From the NCBI GenBank assembly GCA_951812925.1, contig OX638372.1, forward strand, positions 8,618,001 through 8,682,000: DNA of 64,000 nucleotides, written 5' to 3'. Origin of the DNA: Calliopum simillimum. Lineage: Eukaryota; Arthropoda; Insecta; Diptera; Lauxaniidae. The notes under the pieces are model-generated. The model had not been told where the DNA came from. It worked only from the letters and a program-made list of their open reading frames with translations, and ran no database searches. The stretch's first letter is position 1. Each line of letters starts with the position of its first letter. The position numbers were made by a program, and so were the translations under genes. Shown here in pieces: positions 27,301 through 41,153 of the stretch.

Positions 27301-30300
27301 CAGTACAACAACAAATGCTCCAAAAAACAATTTTGACTCTTTGCCTGGTAATAGTTTGAAAAAACCTACAGAAAGGGAGAGGCAAATAGTTAGGAACATA
27401 TTACAATTCGGAAATATTAAAAGTTCATAGCCATGTTCGAGTCAAGACCAGAATCAGTAAATTATCACTGCTAAGTTTCTGCACTTACATCGTAGAAAAA
27501 GTACTTAGCATTATACGTCATTACATTCCATTGCAAACTGTTGCTCTTATTAGGTCATATTCGCGAAATTATAATCAATAATCCTCTGTGTAGTACAACT
27601 CTTTTTCAACAAAAGTTTGTCAAATCTAAATGAAGCAAAATTTTAAACTTTATAGGTAGGCAAGCAACAGTTTCTAAAAGTTAAACAAAAAAAAATTATT
27701 TGTTTCTCAAAACTTTAAGTCTGTCTATGCCGCTGGGGATATGAGCAAAAAAAAAATAAAAAATGGTAACAGGAAAAGTTTATTTTGATTTTAACTTATT
27801 CGCCATGTCTAACAACTTTTGTTTTGGGTTAAAAACTTTGCTAAAATTCCTCGCACTGCTGGAGAAAGCGTATGAAAGTGCTAATTCTGCTGCCCCTTTT
27901 AAACTTTTGAATACCCCGAGCTGCTCTCTCCAGCCAACAACGCAATCAAAATCAAAATTCTAATAAGAAAACCAGCCACTTTATAAAAAAAAGAAGAAGA
28001 AAAAAATTAATTGATAAACTTTGATAACAGCGGCGGCGTTAGCAGCGCGGAAAAAGAAATTTACTGCGGCAGCGCTTGAAGTCTGTAAATTTTTTCATTC
28101 TTTCTATATTTGTTATAATTTAAATCGGCTGAAGATGCAGCAATACCAGACAATATAATTTCTTTTTTTTTTTTATTCAAAAAAACTTTGTTTTAAGTTA
28201 AGCGTTCAGAGCAGCGGAGAAAAGTTTAAGTTAACGGCGGCGCAGTAAAGAAAGTTGGCGAAACTTTAACTTTTTGAGTTTGGTGCGAAAAGTTTAATAT
28301 ACCACTCGTACATAGATACGTATATATGGATAATTTTTTTCTTTTTGTTCGGTTCAGTTTGGTTTGACTCAGTTTTGTTGTATTTTTTTGTTTTTTGTGC
28401 CCGACTTTATAGACGACCTTGAAAAGTGTTATAAAATTAAGTACAAGTTAAAGTTTCCGCATACTCGCACATACTTCCAGCCACAAATTCAGCGGGTTTG
28501 GGGGTTTGATCTTCAAAAAGTTCAAAATTCAAATTTTAAAAGTTTTTCATTTTTGTTTTGTTTGTTTGGTTTTGCTTTGTTTTATTACTTAACGGTTGTT
28601 AAGTGACAAATATGGGGAATAATATGCTTTTTCTAAACTCTACTGCTTAAAGGTTAATGACTGCACAAAAGTTTATTAAGAATGAGAAAAAGTTTTATCC
28701 TGCAAGCGGTAAATCATTAATGTCCTTGGATATTTAAAGTATTGGTGATATGAAATCGCACAGGTGGTGTATTATAAAGCGGCCAACGTTCAAATTTGTA
28801 TTTTATAATGGATGTATTTTTTTGAACGAAAGTTCTTCTTGCAAATATATTCTAAAGGCCATCGGAACTGAGTTATTAGTATGAAGAGTTTTGCTATTCG
28901 TTTGTCCTGTCGTATGAGTATACGTAACATTTCAGAAGAAATTTTGTAGTACATAATATGTTATACGATACTTAATGCTGCCTACAGCTAATAGAGGAAT
29001 TTCAAATTTTGGTTTGGTATCGACCTTATTTTGATCTGTGACATTCTGACAAAAAAAAAAAAAACCGAAATTGGAAACTTTTCAGGAAAGCTAAAAAACT
29101 GCTTTGCTTAATTGCTCATAATAATTTGGGTGATTTTGGTTGATACAGCATTGAATCTACTGCTTTAATGCTAAACTGTCAGCTGCCAAACTAATTTCTT
29201 TTTTTGGTTTGAAGCACTTTACCATATTAATGGCGGTAAATTTAAATATTGCGTGGATAAAGAACACCCTCACATCTCCGGAACTAAAAATCGTAGAGAC
29301 ATGACGAAAGAGTGCTTATTTTAATTTTATATTTATGACTAAAATCCTTAAAAATTTTCTTATCTCGAGTTAGGATGTTTTGCCAAAAGTCCACAGATAT
29401 TTCTGTTCTGCAACTGTTCTTCACACCAGTGAAGAGTTGAAATATATTTTGAAAATATGTTTGAAAGCACCCGTATTCGTGAAAAACCCAGAAAAGAACA
29501 CATGACTGTCATCATATCGTCAGGTTAAAACTACAGCTGGACATCTACATTTTTCATGTTTTGAGAAACAAGCGTTTTAAGTTTTTTGGAATCATCTTTT
29601 TTATAGGATTTTGGTCATTTCTGTACTTTATTCTGTATTTAAAATTGGATGTTGACAGCACTTCAAAAAGCTGACTAGACTGGGACATAGAATTGTTTTT
29701 TCTTTATGTTTCTGTATATTTAACTCAAAATATCAAGAAATGTAGATGACTAGTTGTAGTCTTATCCCGACGATATAATAGCGACACAAAGCAAAAACAG
29801 TTTAAGCCGTCTTACAAAAAATTTTGTTTGGCACAGTTTTTTCCAAAATTACTCTTCTGTGCTTGGCCGATTTTTTTTTTTTTTTTTTTTTTGTGTGATC
29901 ATTTAGATTATGAAAATATGAGTGTCAAATATGTGGACCAAATTTTTCGGGTGAGAAAAAAAACAGAAGGCGTATGGCAAAAACGGATTCTACGGAAAAT
30001 TTTACGACAATCACTCTAAGAAACTACGGGTCTAGATTTTTAATTCTGGCTACCGCCAAGCGACATAAAGATTTGAGGAATAAAATTTTTTCAAATGTGA
30101 ATTTTAACGTCTCTCGGCGGGACCTAGTTTTCTTAAAATTCTTTGTAGATCTAGTTTGATTTGCTTCAGTTCAGTTCAGCGCCTATTTTGTAGATGTAGT
30201 GTACACTGTAAAATGACACTTTAGTGACTAAAGTCGATTTTGGCTCTCTTCTTGCGCCTCTTTTTTTGTTAATGCTCTCTCTTTCTCGTGATAATTTTTT

Positions 30301-33300
30301 AAATCATATCATAAATTTTACCGCACTAACCTGAAGTATTTGCTTATATAAAATACAGTAAACTGAAGTATACCATAGAATCAACTTTTTTGACACTGGT
30401 AAAAAGAGTTAGTGTACATACTTCAGTGTCAAAATTAAATCAGTGTACAGCGAAGATCTTGATCTTAAAATTTTTAGATCGAATACTTCAGTTCACTGTA
30501 AAATGTGCGATTTAAGTAAAATACACTATATCTCAAGATGTCTTTTGCAGGCCTCTAGTATGTACTTATCGAAGACTTATGTATTTGAGGAGTTATTTTT
30601 CAAAAGGGCTTATAACCAAAATGAGCCAAAAGTAATGTCATAATATTAAATGCCGGATACTTTGTAATAAATTGGGTTCTGTTTTCACGAAAAGTTTATT
30701 TGATGGCGTGAAATTAATGATATTTAGTTAAAAAGATCATATTTATGCAATAACCGATTATTATGCAAATAATGTATATGACATTACTTTTGCCTTGTTT
30801 TGGTTATAAGCCCTTTTGAAAAATCATTCCTCATTTTATATTCAGGCATGTTCCCAATTTTGACTTCGATCGGAATCGGAATGAAATCAATGTTAAGGTG
30901 CTCTGCATTTCGAAAAACAAATGTAATCGGAATTTTACTCCAATAAATAAAATTGGCTACTGATTCACATCCAATCTATTGAAACGCAATTCTGATGTGG
31001 TGTTCAGTATGGAATCGAAGGGCACCTTAAAATTGATTCCATCTCGATTCCGATCCGAAATGATTATGTTCTACGTACGAGTATTTTTCTTCCCTTGTCT
31101 GGAAATATTTATTCATTTTGATTGTAATTTCTTTTCTCAAGATTTAGTCAGCATTGTATTGTTCTATATGTTTTGACTTTTACAATAATTTTGTACACAA
31201 TTCGGTACCTTTACCAGCCTCTCCATGTTAATGGAAATAAGTGTTTCCTTTCTTATCGAATTTTTCGATTTCGATTCTTTTCAATTCACTTGAAAACTTT
31301 TATAAGTTTTTTTCTATTTTATGAAATTATCGAATTTTCTTGCTTTTTTGACGAATTTTTTAATTAAACTCTGTTTTTTTTTTCTTTTATTATGAATTTT
31401 GAAAAACTGTTTAATTTCGTTTGGCTTCCTGAAATTTGCCACTTTTTTTTCATGGACTTTTTGATTAGTCTTGATTTATATTGACAACAGTATTCCATAA
31501 GAGAGTGTAAACTTGGCGGGACAGAACTTTCTTGTAAGTCTAATAAGGCCGTAAGCAGAAAATATGTCGGAAGGAGGATGAAAGGGAAAACAAATAATAT
31601 TTTGCTTGCGAAAAATTTTTCTTCAAAGATTTCGGAGGAATCGTTCAATGCCTTTTCTTCCTCCTCTTCAAATCCGTTTAAATAATTCTATTGTTAATTT
31701 CATCAAAATTTAATTCTGTTGTGTGTAGTTCCATTACATACCTACCTATCCGTATGTTTCGAACACATAGCTAACCCTAACATACATATATGTACATATA
31801 ATTCCGAAAACAAAACAAAATAAAAAACTTAAAATAAATAAATAAATTTTAAAAATTGAATTTATACAAAGAAAAATTTGTTTTGCCTCAACCAACCTGA
31901 GCCTACGTACCCTATCGCTGGTGCTCAACTGTGTTTCCATTGCATTGATGTCCGATTTGAGGCGCATCATTTGTGATTCGACGCGCGCATTCTCACGTTG
32001 CAACTCAGAGATTTCCGCCTCCAAAGTATTTAGATCTTCACCATTCGATGTGGTGGTATTGTTGGTCTCGTTGTTATTGCTGCTGCTGCTGGGGTTAGTG
32101 CTGGCGATGTTGGTGACGGCAACGCCCGTAGTACCGCCCATATTATTTGATGCAACGGCACTTGAATTCGATGTTAAATGATTGGTGACACTGTGCAATG
32201 ATGCATTATTTGATGCGGCGACTGAAGCAGCAGCAACAGCAGCAGCATTTGTTGCAGATACAGAAAGTGATGCTGCCGATGATGCTGATGATGATGAGCC
32301 GCCAACGGAATTCATCATCATTTCAATACCTGCATAAAAGAAAAATAGAAAAAGATGGAAATCAGTTAAATCAGTTGAAAAAGGACAATAATTGAAATAA
32401 AATGAAACAAATATTGGAAATTGCAGCATACAAAAGTTTCATACAAAATGCTGTATCCTTATAATTCGCAAAAACTTTTTCGCCATTTTAATTTATTAAT
32501 TTAAATGAAGCTTTTTACAAAAAATAAGGTCAAAATATAATAAAAAAAAAAACTTTAAAGCTCAAGGTGCGCGTGTGCTAGTTGCTACAATTTTAACCAA
32601 TTATTTTTTTTTACTACAGGGTGTTTTATTGTTGGTAAAACTCAAAAATCTTAACGCTTAAGCAAATTAAAAGAAAAAATCTTAAAAAATAAAGCTTACC
32701 TCGTAGAATGATTGATTTTTCATTAGTTTCAGGTTGGGTTTTTTGTGAGTGTGTTTTATTTTATTTATTGTTTCTAAGTTTTGCTAACGTTTTGGATATT
32801 TACATATCGATTTTGTCATAGTACATACATATTTACAGTAGATATTCGGCACCGATACAAAACGTCGCGTAATCTAAATAAAAAAAGAAGAACAAAACGA
32901 AAAATAAGAGCAAAGAAAATCAGAATTAAAACAAATTATTAGCAAAATTTTTTTTTTTTAAGAAATTATTTATTTAAAATTTTTTTTTTTTAAATTTGCA
33001 ATCCAAAAATTTGCATTGGCTTTTAGCACACGCACACACAAAAGCAAATAAAAACTTAGCTATTCGAAATAAAAACGTTTTTACAATATGCATCTAACTC
33101 ACCTGTATAACCTTTGGGATAAACCATTGTCACATCATCGTATTTCGGCTTCTTGATGACCTGCCCGGTCACAGAATTGCAACCTGAAATGAAAGTAATT
33201 CAAGACAATGTCAGACAAATATGAACAAAAATTAATACTTCCAGCTTATGACTTTTTAAAAATTTAGCTATGCGATTAGATTTTAAGTTCCGACACTTAC

Positions 33301-36300
33301 CATCATATTTCATAGCAGTTGCGGCAGCAACAGCAGCTTTGTGCTGCTCCACAGTACCACCCGCTTCCAGTACACGCATTTTATTTCGATTTGCAATCGG
33401 ACAACCGGAGGCGCTATGAGTTGTTTGGCAAAATTAGTCTCAAATATAGCAAATATTTTTCATTGTTGTTTTAATATTTACCTTCTGTGGGATAGAAATT
33501 TGCCAGTAGAATGACCCGAGCCATCGCAACCAGGTATGGGACATCTGTTTTGAGATGAACAATAAAAAAAAAACTTTTTAGCTGGACAGAATATACATAT
33601 TATTGATAAATTATTTTATTAATTAATAGAGAATGATAATGTAGGCCATCAGTTATACTTAAATTACAGAAAATACCAGAAATTACAGAAAAGTTATAAA
33701 TTACTCTGAGTCGTAAGTAAAGATAAATGAGGAAATGTCAACCAGTGGCCTCAACACAGTGGTATTTTTGCGGTAAAGGATCTAATAATGCAGTCTTAAA
33801 GTATAGAGAAATTTTTCACTAAGAGGGTGCCATTAATAATTTCCCTAAAAAGTTATCGAAGAAATATAAAAGAGTCAGAAACTTTTGAAAACATTGAGAA
33901 ATTTTGCTAAAAGCGAAAAATGTTGCAAACGGTGAAAAATATTGCAGAAGCCGTAAAAGCCGCTAAATGATTTAAAAGTCGAAAAATTTGGAAACATCGG
34001 ATAAAGTTGCAAAAATTAAAAAAATGATGCAAAAGGTCAAAAAATGTTTCATGGCTTGGAAAATTGTTGTAAAAAGTAAAAAATTTTGCTAAAATTGATA
34101 CATGTTTCATAAGTCTAAAACGTTGCAAAGGTCGAAAAATTATGAAAAAGTCGAAAAATTATGCAAAAGTTTAAAAATTCTTCAAAACATCGAAAATTGT
34201 TGCAAAAATCAAAAAAATGTTGCAAATGGGCAAAAAGTGTTTCAAGACGGAAAAATTTTGTAAAAATGGATACATGTTACATAAGTCAAAAAATGTTTCA
34301 AGACATCGAAAATTGTTGCAAAAAGCGAAAAATGTTGCAAAAATTTATGTACATATGTTTCATATTTCAAAAATGTTTCTGAAATCGAAAATGTTGCAGA
34401 AGTTGGAAAATACGGTAAAAATGAGTCAAAGAAAAATGTTGCAGAAGCAAAAATGGATACATGTTACATAAGCCAAAAAATGTTTCTAGACATCGAAAAA
34501 TGTTGCAAAAAGCGAAAAAAGTTGCAAAAGTCGAAAAATGTTGCAAAGGGGCAAAAAATGTTTCAAGGCATCGAAAATTGTTGCAAAAAGCGAAAAATGT
34601 TGCAAAAATTTATGTACATATGTTTCATATTTCAAAAATGTTTCTGAAATCGAAAATGTTGCAGAAGTTGGAAAATACGGTAAAAATGAGTCAAAGAAAA
34701 ATGTTGCAGAAGCAAAAATGGATACATGTTACATAAGCCAAAAAATGTTTCTAGACATCGAAAAATGTTGCAAAAAGCGAAAAAAGTTGCAAAAGCCGAA
34801 AAATGTCGCAAAGGGGCAAAAAATGTTTCAAGGCATCAAAAATTGTTGTAAAAAGCGAAAAATTTTACAAAAATTGATGCATGTTTATAAGTCAAAAATG
34901 TTGCAGAGGTCGAAAAATTATGAAAAAGTCGAAATATGTTTTAAGACATCGAAAATTGTTGCAAAAATCAAAAAATGTTGTAGATTTCGGAAAAAGTTAC
35001 TGAAATCGAACAATGTTGCAAAAGTGGGAAAAAGTAGAAAAATGTTGCAAAGGTAAAAATATATTGCAAATATCGATGTACATATTATGGAAGTCTTTAC
35101 CATTTTTCTGTGAATTTTAGTAATGGTCATTCGTGTGGGATATTTTTGTAACAAAATTAACAAAAAATATTGTTTTCATTATTTTGTTACCATTTCTCAT
35201 CAGACAATGAGGGTATTTCTTTTAAAGTGTAAATGCCTCGAAAGCTTCGTAAACTCATAAAAATTGTGAAATCAATACGATCATTGACAGTTTTACGAAG
35301 TTTTTTAGTCTTTTACAAGTTTTAAGAAATACCCTAAATGGTGTGTTTATAAACTTTACACTCCTAACTACTGTGTTTCTTATATAAAGAGAGGCCAACT
35401 ATGCACAGACCGAGAGCACCATATATGAAGTCGACAAGCGCACGGAAAAGCTAAAATCAGGTTCTGAAGTGACCAGTGCAACAAACAAAGTCTGTGACGA
35501 TCTTCGATCAATCTAAAAAGAGAGAAAGAACGTATACAAGTGAGAAGCATTTTCGGACAGGATTGCAAAATAATTATTACAACGCCTTTGCATGAGCTGC
35601 AGAAAGTACCGAACAGATTTCTTCTCTTGTTCTTAAATTAAACATGCTGCACGTTTTACAAAACATTCCGAAATTATTAATTTAACATTCTTAAGCTATA
35701 ACTATTTTCAGCATATTGGTAAGTATTTTATCATGTAAAAGAAATAGTTTTCACTTGTTATACTACCAGTTGTAGCATGTCAAATAAACAGTTTTTCAAG
35801 TGAAATTGAGTTGCTTTTGGGTGTAAGAGCTGAAGAGATTTTGACTTTATATAACCAAAAAACGAGGTGATAAAAGACAATTCTTCGAGTAACTTCCAAG
35901 CATGGCCCATAAAAAACGGTAACTTAAAAGATTTATAACATCCAAGCAATTTTCTAATTCTATTTCCGTTCTTTACCCGATTTATTTTTCGTTAAAGAAA
36001 AGTTATTTTTTTGTACTTTTGACCCATTAAAAACACCCATATAACATTTCGCTTAAAATTAAAATTTTAATTGGATACTTATTATATTAACATTAAGTTA
36101 ATTTGGGCTTGGTTTCACATGAAACTAACAAGTTGAAAAGTCGAGAAATAAATTCGTGTAAGAGATTTTTTTTTTTTTTTTTCAGCTGAAACTTACCTTA
36201 AAGGCTCCGAATCCTGTCCATCACGAGGTTTACTCTTAGGTTTATTCGCACGTGGGCAACCGGATAGACTGCGATGAGATGAATAGTTACCAGTCACATG

Positions 36301-39300
36301 ACCAGAACCATCACAACCCGGTGTGGGACACTTAAGTTCTTGTGAATGTGACTGCAGATGATTACGATCGGTACGTGGGCAGCCAGTTAAGCTAAAGAGT
36401 AGGTGAAAAAAAAAAAAAAAAACAATAGAATTAATTTTAATAAAAAAGTGAAAATATAATATTTATTTACTACAACATGCAACTCAACTTTAAAACTTTT
36501 TTTCAAAATATAAAATAACTCTTATACGTTGTTGAACTCTTAATTGACAACTAACTCTTTAGAGGATAATTAGTTGCTTTTGCGTAATATGCATGTAGCA
36601 GAGAACATAAAACTTTTGCACAAAGGTTTTGCCTTTGTTAAAAGAAAAGCATATCCTGTCTACATTTTTACAGGTACGAGTGAGTGACATTTTTGCATGT
36701 GCTTCCGTTCACTCATGCCATGCGTCGAATAACTAAGGTATTGCACGTTTGATGCCGTATGTTGCTAATCCTGTTCAAAGGAGATTTTGTAATTTTTTCT
36801 GAGAGAGATTAAATTAAAAACTGTTTGGGTTGGCTGCGCTTTAGCTCATGTTAAAATAGTGAATTTGATTGACAACTCTACTGAGGTGCAAGGAGTTTTT
36901 CTTCAAAGCGTAATACCTTAGTCAGTTTGTTGAATTTTCAATTTAGTTTCTGAAACAAAAGGTTTATGCTTCATGAAAAAATCCTAACAGCAATTGTTTT
37001 TAAATGCTTTCATTGATTTTATCAAATCGCCATTGGCTTATATAAAAAAAATATATAAATCCAGCAATGTCTTATTGGATTTGCACAATCAGTTTTGTGT
37101 GAAGCTAAAAAGTCAACATAAAAAATTTTTCATTGAATTTTCTTTTATTTCAACTCATGCTGGACAATCATTATTGCCCAGAAGTGCTTGATACACTTGA
37201 GTGAACACTTAAAATTTGCAGATTTTCGTAGATTTTTCTTTCTTTATTTCATTTTACACTTCATTCAATACTCTTGACTTGGCTTTTGTTTTCTACACTT
37301 TCGTGTGATTTTAGTGAAAATCAGTTGATTCTGAAGTCAATTGAATTGAAATTGAATTGATAACTTTATCATACAAGGGTCAGTCAAATGTTGAAGCTTT
37401 TGGTAATAGGTATGTAGTAAAAGAACTGACAGCTCAAAATTAACTTTTGCAATGCGAATCTTTAAAAGATTTGAAAAATGTGTTATATTAAAGGTATCCT
37501 ATACTTTAAAGCCAACTAATTAGCATTTAAATGTTGGCAATCATTATCATTAACCCTTATATCTCTCAACGTATATTATAACACAACCATATATTGCATT
37601 AATATTCATAAGCTTCTACTTTTTCAAAGGACACCATTTCCTTTATTACTTTAGCAGAGCAACACGCTACTTGCTCCTCTCGTTAAATATCGTAACAATT
37701 TAGATAAACTTGAACATATACTTACGAGAACAGACATATAAATTAGGGTAGACTGATTAAGAAAATCTAAAACTGAAAATTAGATGTAGAAACGTTTACA
37801 TTTTTATTCAAAAATTCAGACAAAATGAGTTTTAGAATTCTTTTTTGTGTTAAGTTTTATTTTAAATCTTGAAAATCATTTATTTAAAATTTTTTATCCA
37901 ACTTTTATTGCACAAAATATTTTTAAAAGTTTCATTTGGAGTTTAATTCTAAAAACTCAAAAAGCTTTTAAAAATAAAAGTTAAATAACTTTCGGAAGTT
38001 TTAACGTAAAAAATTTTTAAGACAAAAGGTTTTTTAAGTATTTTTTTTTTACATATAAAAGTTTTTGATGCTTTCTTTATGTAAAATTTTATTATACAGT
38101 AAAAAATCTTAAAATGCTTTTATTTTAAACATTTATATTTTAAGTTTTTTTTCCAACTTTTATACCACAAAATATTTTTTAAAAGTTTCGTCTGATGTTT
38201 TACTCTATAAACTTAAAGAACTTGTAGAAAAACTTTATAAAATAAAAGTTAAAAAACTTTTCAAAAATTTTTAAAATAAAAGTTTTTTTGCAAATAAAAG
38301 TTTTATGTGCTTTCTTTGCGTTAAAATTTCATTATAAGATCTATTGAAAACTTTTTTTTTAAACATTTATATATAAAGTTCTTTTCCAACTTTTATTGCA
38401 CAAAATATATTATCAAAGTGTACTTGAATGAATGTAGCTAAAGTAAACTTTTGTATTTGTATTGCAATTGTATAATAACATTATAACGTAGTGTACAACG
38501 CTGTAATGTCGACATTGCCAATCATTGTTTGTTATTCTTTATTTCGTATCGTTATGTTCTGTTCTCATTTTGTTCTTTATGACGCTCTCTTCGTTTTGCC
38601 TTTTTGCATTCTTTTTTGTGATCATAATCGTTTGCAACGCCAACTACGTTCTTTTGTCACTGCTTGCTACGGTTGGAATTTAAATTGTAAGGCAAAGCTG
38701 GAAAAACCCGAAACGAAGTGAAAAAACGAAAAGACGAACAATAAATCGATTCATTGTATGAAGAGCAGTCAAAGAATTGTTTCAATCGGCTACCTACAAA
38801 AGTGTCGTCTGACTTTTTTTTTTAAAACTCAAAAAAACTTTTATTTTTTAAAGAGCGTTTTTCTATTTTATTTGAATTTTATTTTTAAAATTTTTTGTTG
38901 ACAAAGTGTACTCCAAAAAGCCAAAAGAAATATAAAAGTTTTTTAATTTCATTTTTAAAAATTTCCTTATTTTTTTGAAAATAAATGTTTTTTTAAGTTT
39001 ATTTTTTGCCTGTAAGTCTTAAAATTTTTTTAATAAAAATATAAAAGTTTTTAAAATGGCTTTTTTTAACTTTAAGCTTTACTTAGGTATAAGTCAAAAA
39101 AAAAAACCTTTTCTAAAATTTTCTAAATCCACCCTATTCAAGCACATCTCTCAAGCAACTTATAAAACTACAAAATTTTAATAATCATAATGAAAAGATA
39201 CAAAATTTACAAAATAGAAAAAGGAAAAACCCTAAAAGACAAAAGCAAAGACGAACATGCAAAGTTAAAAATAAAAAGACACTGTACGATACGGTACAGA

Positions 39301-41112
39301 ACACATGTAGTATCTATAAAGAAGTAATTTTCCACTTGCCATTCGACTAACCTATCCTTTGTCTTGTCATGTTGTGGTATATGCTGTGGTGGTGGCATCG
39401 AATAACATGACGCTGGACTTGGTGAATAGCCACCTGATACTGGTGTCGGATATCCGCCGGGACCAACAGCAGTCGCATACGGATTGCTGCATTGATATGC
39501 GGCTGGACCATAACCATGGTAGCCAGCTGGAGGGTAATCGGATTGTACGACCATACCATAGCCAGGATGAGGTGAGTAACCTATATGAGAATGCAAAATG
39601 AAATCAAAAATATGAGAAAAAATTTACTTATCGTTAGTTGAAAATAAAGGAGTTGTTGTCGTATTGTACGAATAATGCAAAGAGTCGACTTATAACTCAT
39701 TCTTTTTACCAAAGAAATGAGAAAAGATGGGTGGAAGAAAGTACAGAATTGAGAAAATGATGGAGGGAAGTCTAAATCATTGAAAGAACATTATATGAAA
39801 TGAAGACTAGCCTGTTTTTAGTGCGCGCTTTTTTGATATTGATAGCTTGAACGAACCTATTTCGTAAGGTTCCATAAAATAAATATTGTGTTTAAGTTTT
39901 CTCCCGATTGGAAGGGGATAACACTTGCCGCACGACCCCAAAAATTTCTCAAATTTTTCAATGACAGCATACTTGGCAATTGATTTTATGAAACTCAAAT
40001 CTTGATTTGGAGCCTCCTAAGCACTATCAAATGGTAAAAGCCTTCCACCCTTACCTACTCCTGGCACTACCGTAATCAGTCACAGTGGCGTAAAAACCTG
40101 AAACTCAAAGACATCAACGACGACTTCATGAAAAAGGATTTAAGCGGCTTTCTTAACGACACGGCTTAAGGAGGCGTTAAGATGGTTCAAGACATCAACG
40201 AAGCTCTCTGCCGGATTGTAGACGAGCTTCAAGACTTATGAGAAACTATTCAAGAGGTTACCCAACGAAGCTATGAATTATTTTTTGACATTTTTCCTAA
40301 TTTTTGAGTGTTTTTTCGGAGAATCCCGAAAGGGAGGTAGATAAATAATACGACCTGGTGATACATTTGACCTATCATTTTCGATAATATGGATTTTGAA
40401 GTGCGGCCACCAAAAGGGTGCCAGATAAGGGGGCATAAATCTTTCCAACATTTTATTTCTTTCTTCAATGACTTCAACCACTTAATATACTTTTTACGCT
40501 ACTTACCACTAGGATCTCTGTAGCTATCAATGTAGTGTGAACCACCACTATCGGGCGTTGATTCACGACTATATGGCCGCGGTCCACCAATATGACCAAC
40601 CAAACCAAAGCCCAATGGTCTTGGTGGACCACTAAAATCCACCGGTTCCATTTGTGGTGAACGTGGCGCACCATTAGCACCAGTTACTGTGCCACCAGGA
40701 CCAAAACCCTGCGGATGTCCCAAAACAAGACCATCAGGATGAGCACCATATTGTGGACTGGTAATAATACTGAAAATACAGAGAAAGAGAGGGAGTGCAA
40801 AAAGAGCAAAACAAAAAACACCCCGCAATTAATAACTGTACGCCAGAAATTCAAACTCACTACCTGTGTGAGAGCCGCGTAACGCTTAAATCCAATGTTT
40901 GTCCTTGCGGACTTGGCACTTGTGGACTGGCTAAATTTGGACTAGCACCAGGTTGTGGGCTGCCAGCACCCATACGTTGACTGTACTGATGATGCGATGC
41001 GGGGGAGTTGAAACCATGCGGACTGGAGGAAGTTACCGAAGCTGAGGCGGACAAATCGACCACGGGTGCACCCGATGGTGAGGGAGAACCACTTTGCTTG
41101 GGTTGTTGTTGC

Positions 41113-41153
<41 letters not shown>

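Larger units (their letters stand above)
21357..31910 (-). other. Large 10.6-kb intron of the zinc-finger gene
   Basis: Lies between the coiled-coil exon and the last exon. It contains the 1.4-kb palindrome, the inverted DINE-like copy, a MITE-like copy and a small hairpin. 23780-24960 and 27760-28600 are less AT-rich, with G-rich and purine-rich words, and are the best candidates for regulatory sequence. No further in-frame exon was recognised. Confidence 0.6.

Noticed and set aside
31902..31910. Alternative donor GTTGGT for the coiled-coil exon
   Set aside because: It leaves phase 2, and joining to the last exon would give a stop within a few codons; GTACGT keeps the frame.
34161..35056. 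Several Lys/Cys/Gln-rich frames up to 172 codons
   Set aside because: They follow the minisatellite unit and repeat with it.
36392..39351. A hidden exon supplying the first half of the orphan finger
   Set aside because: No stretch encoding CPxPGC with the downstream His pair was seen on the minus strand; vertebrate proteins also seem to lack it.
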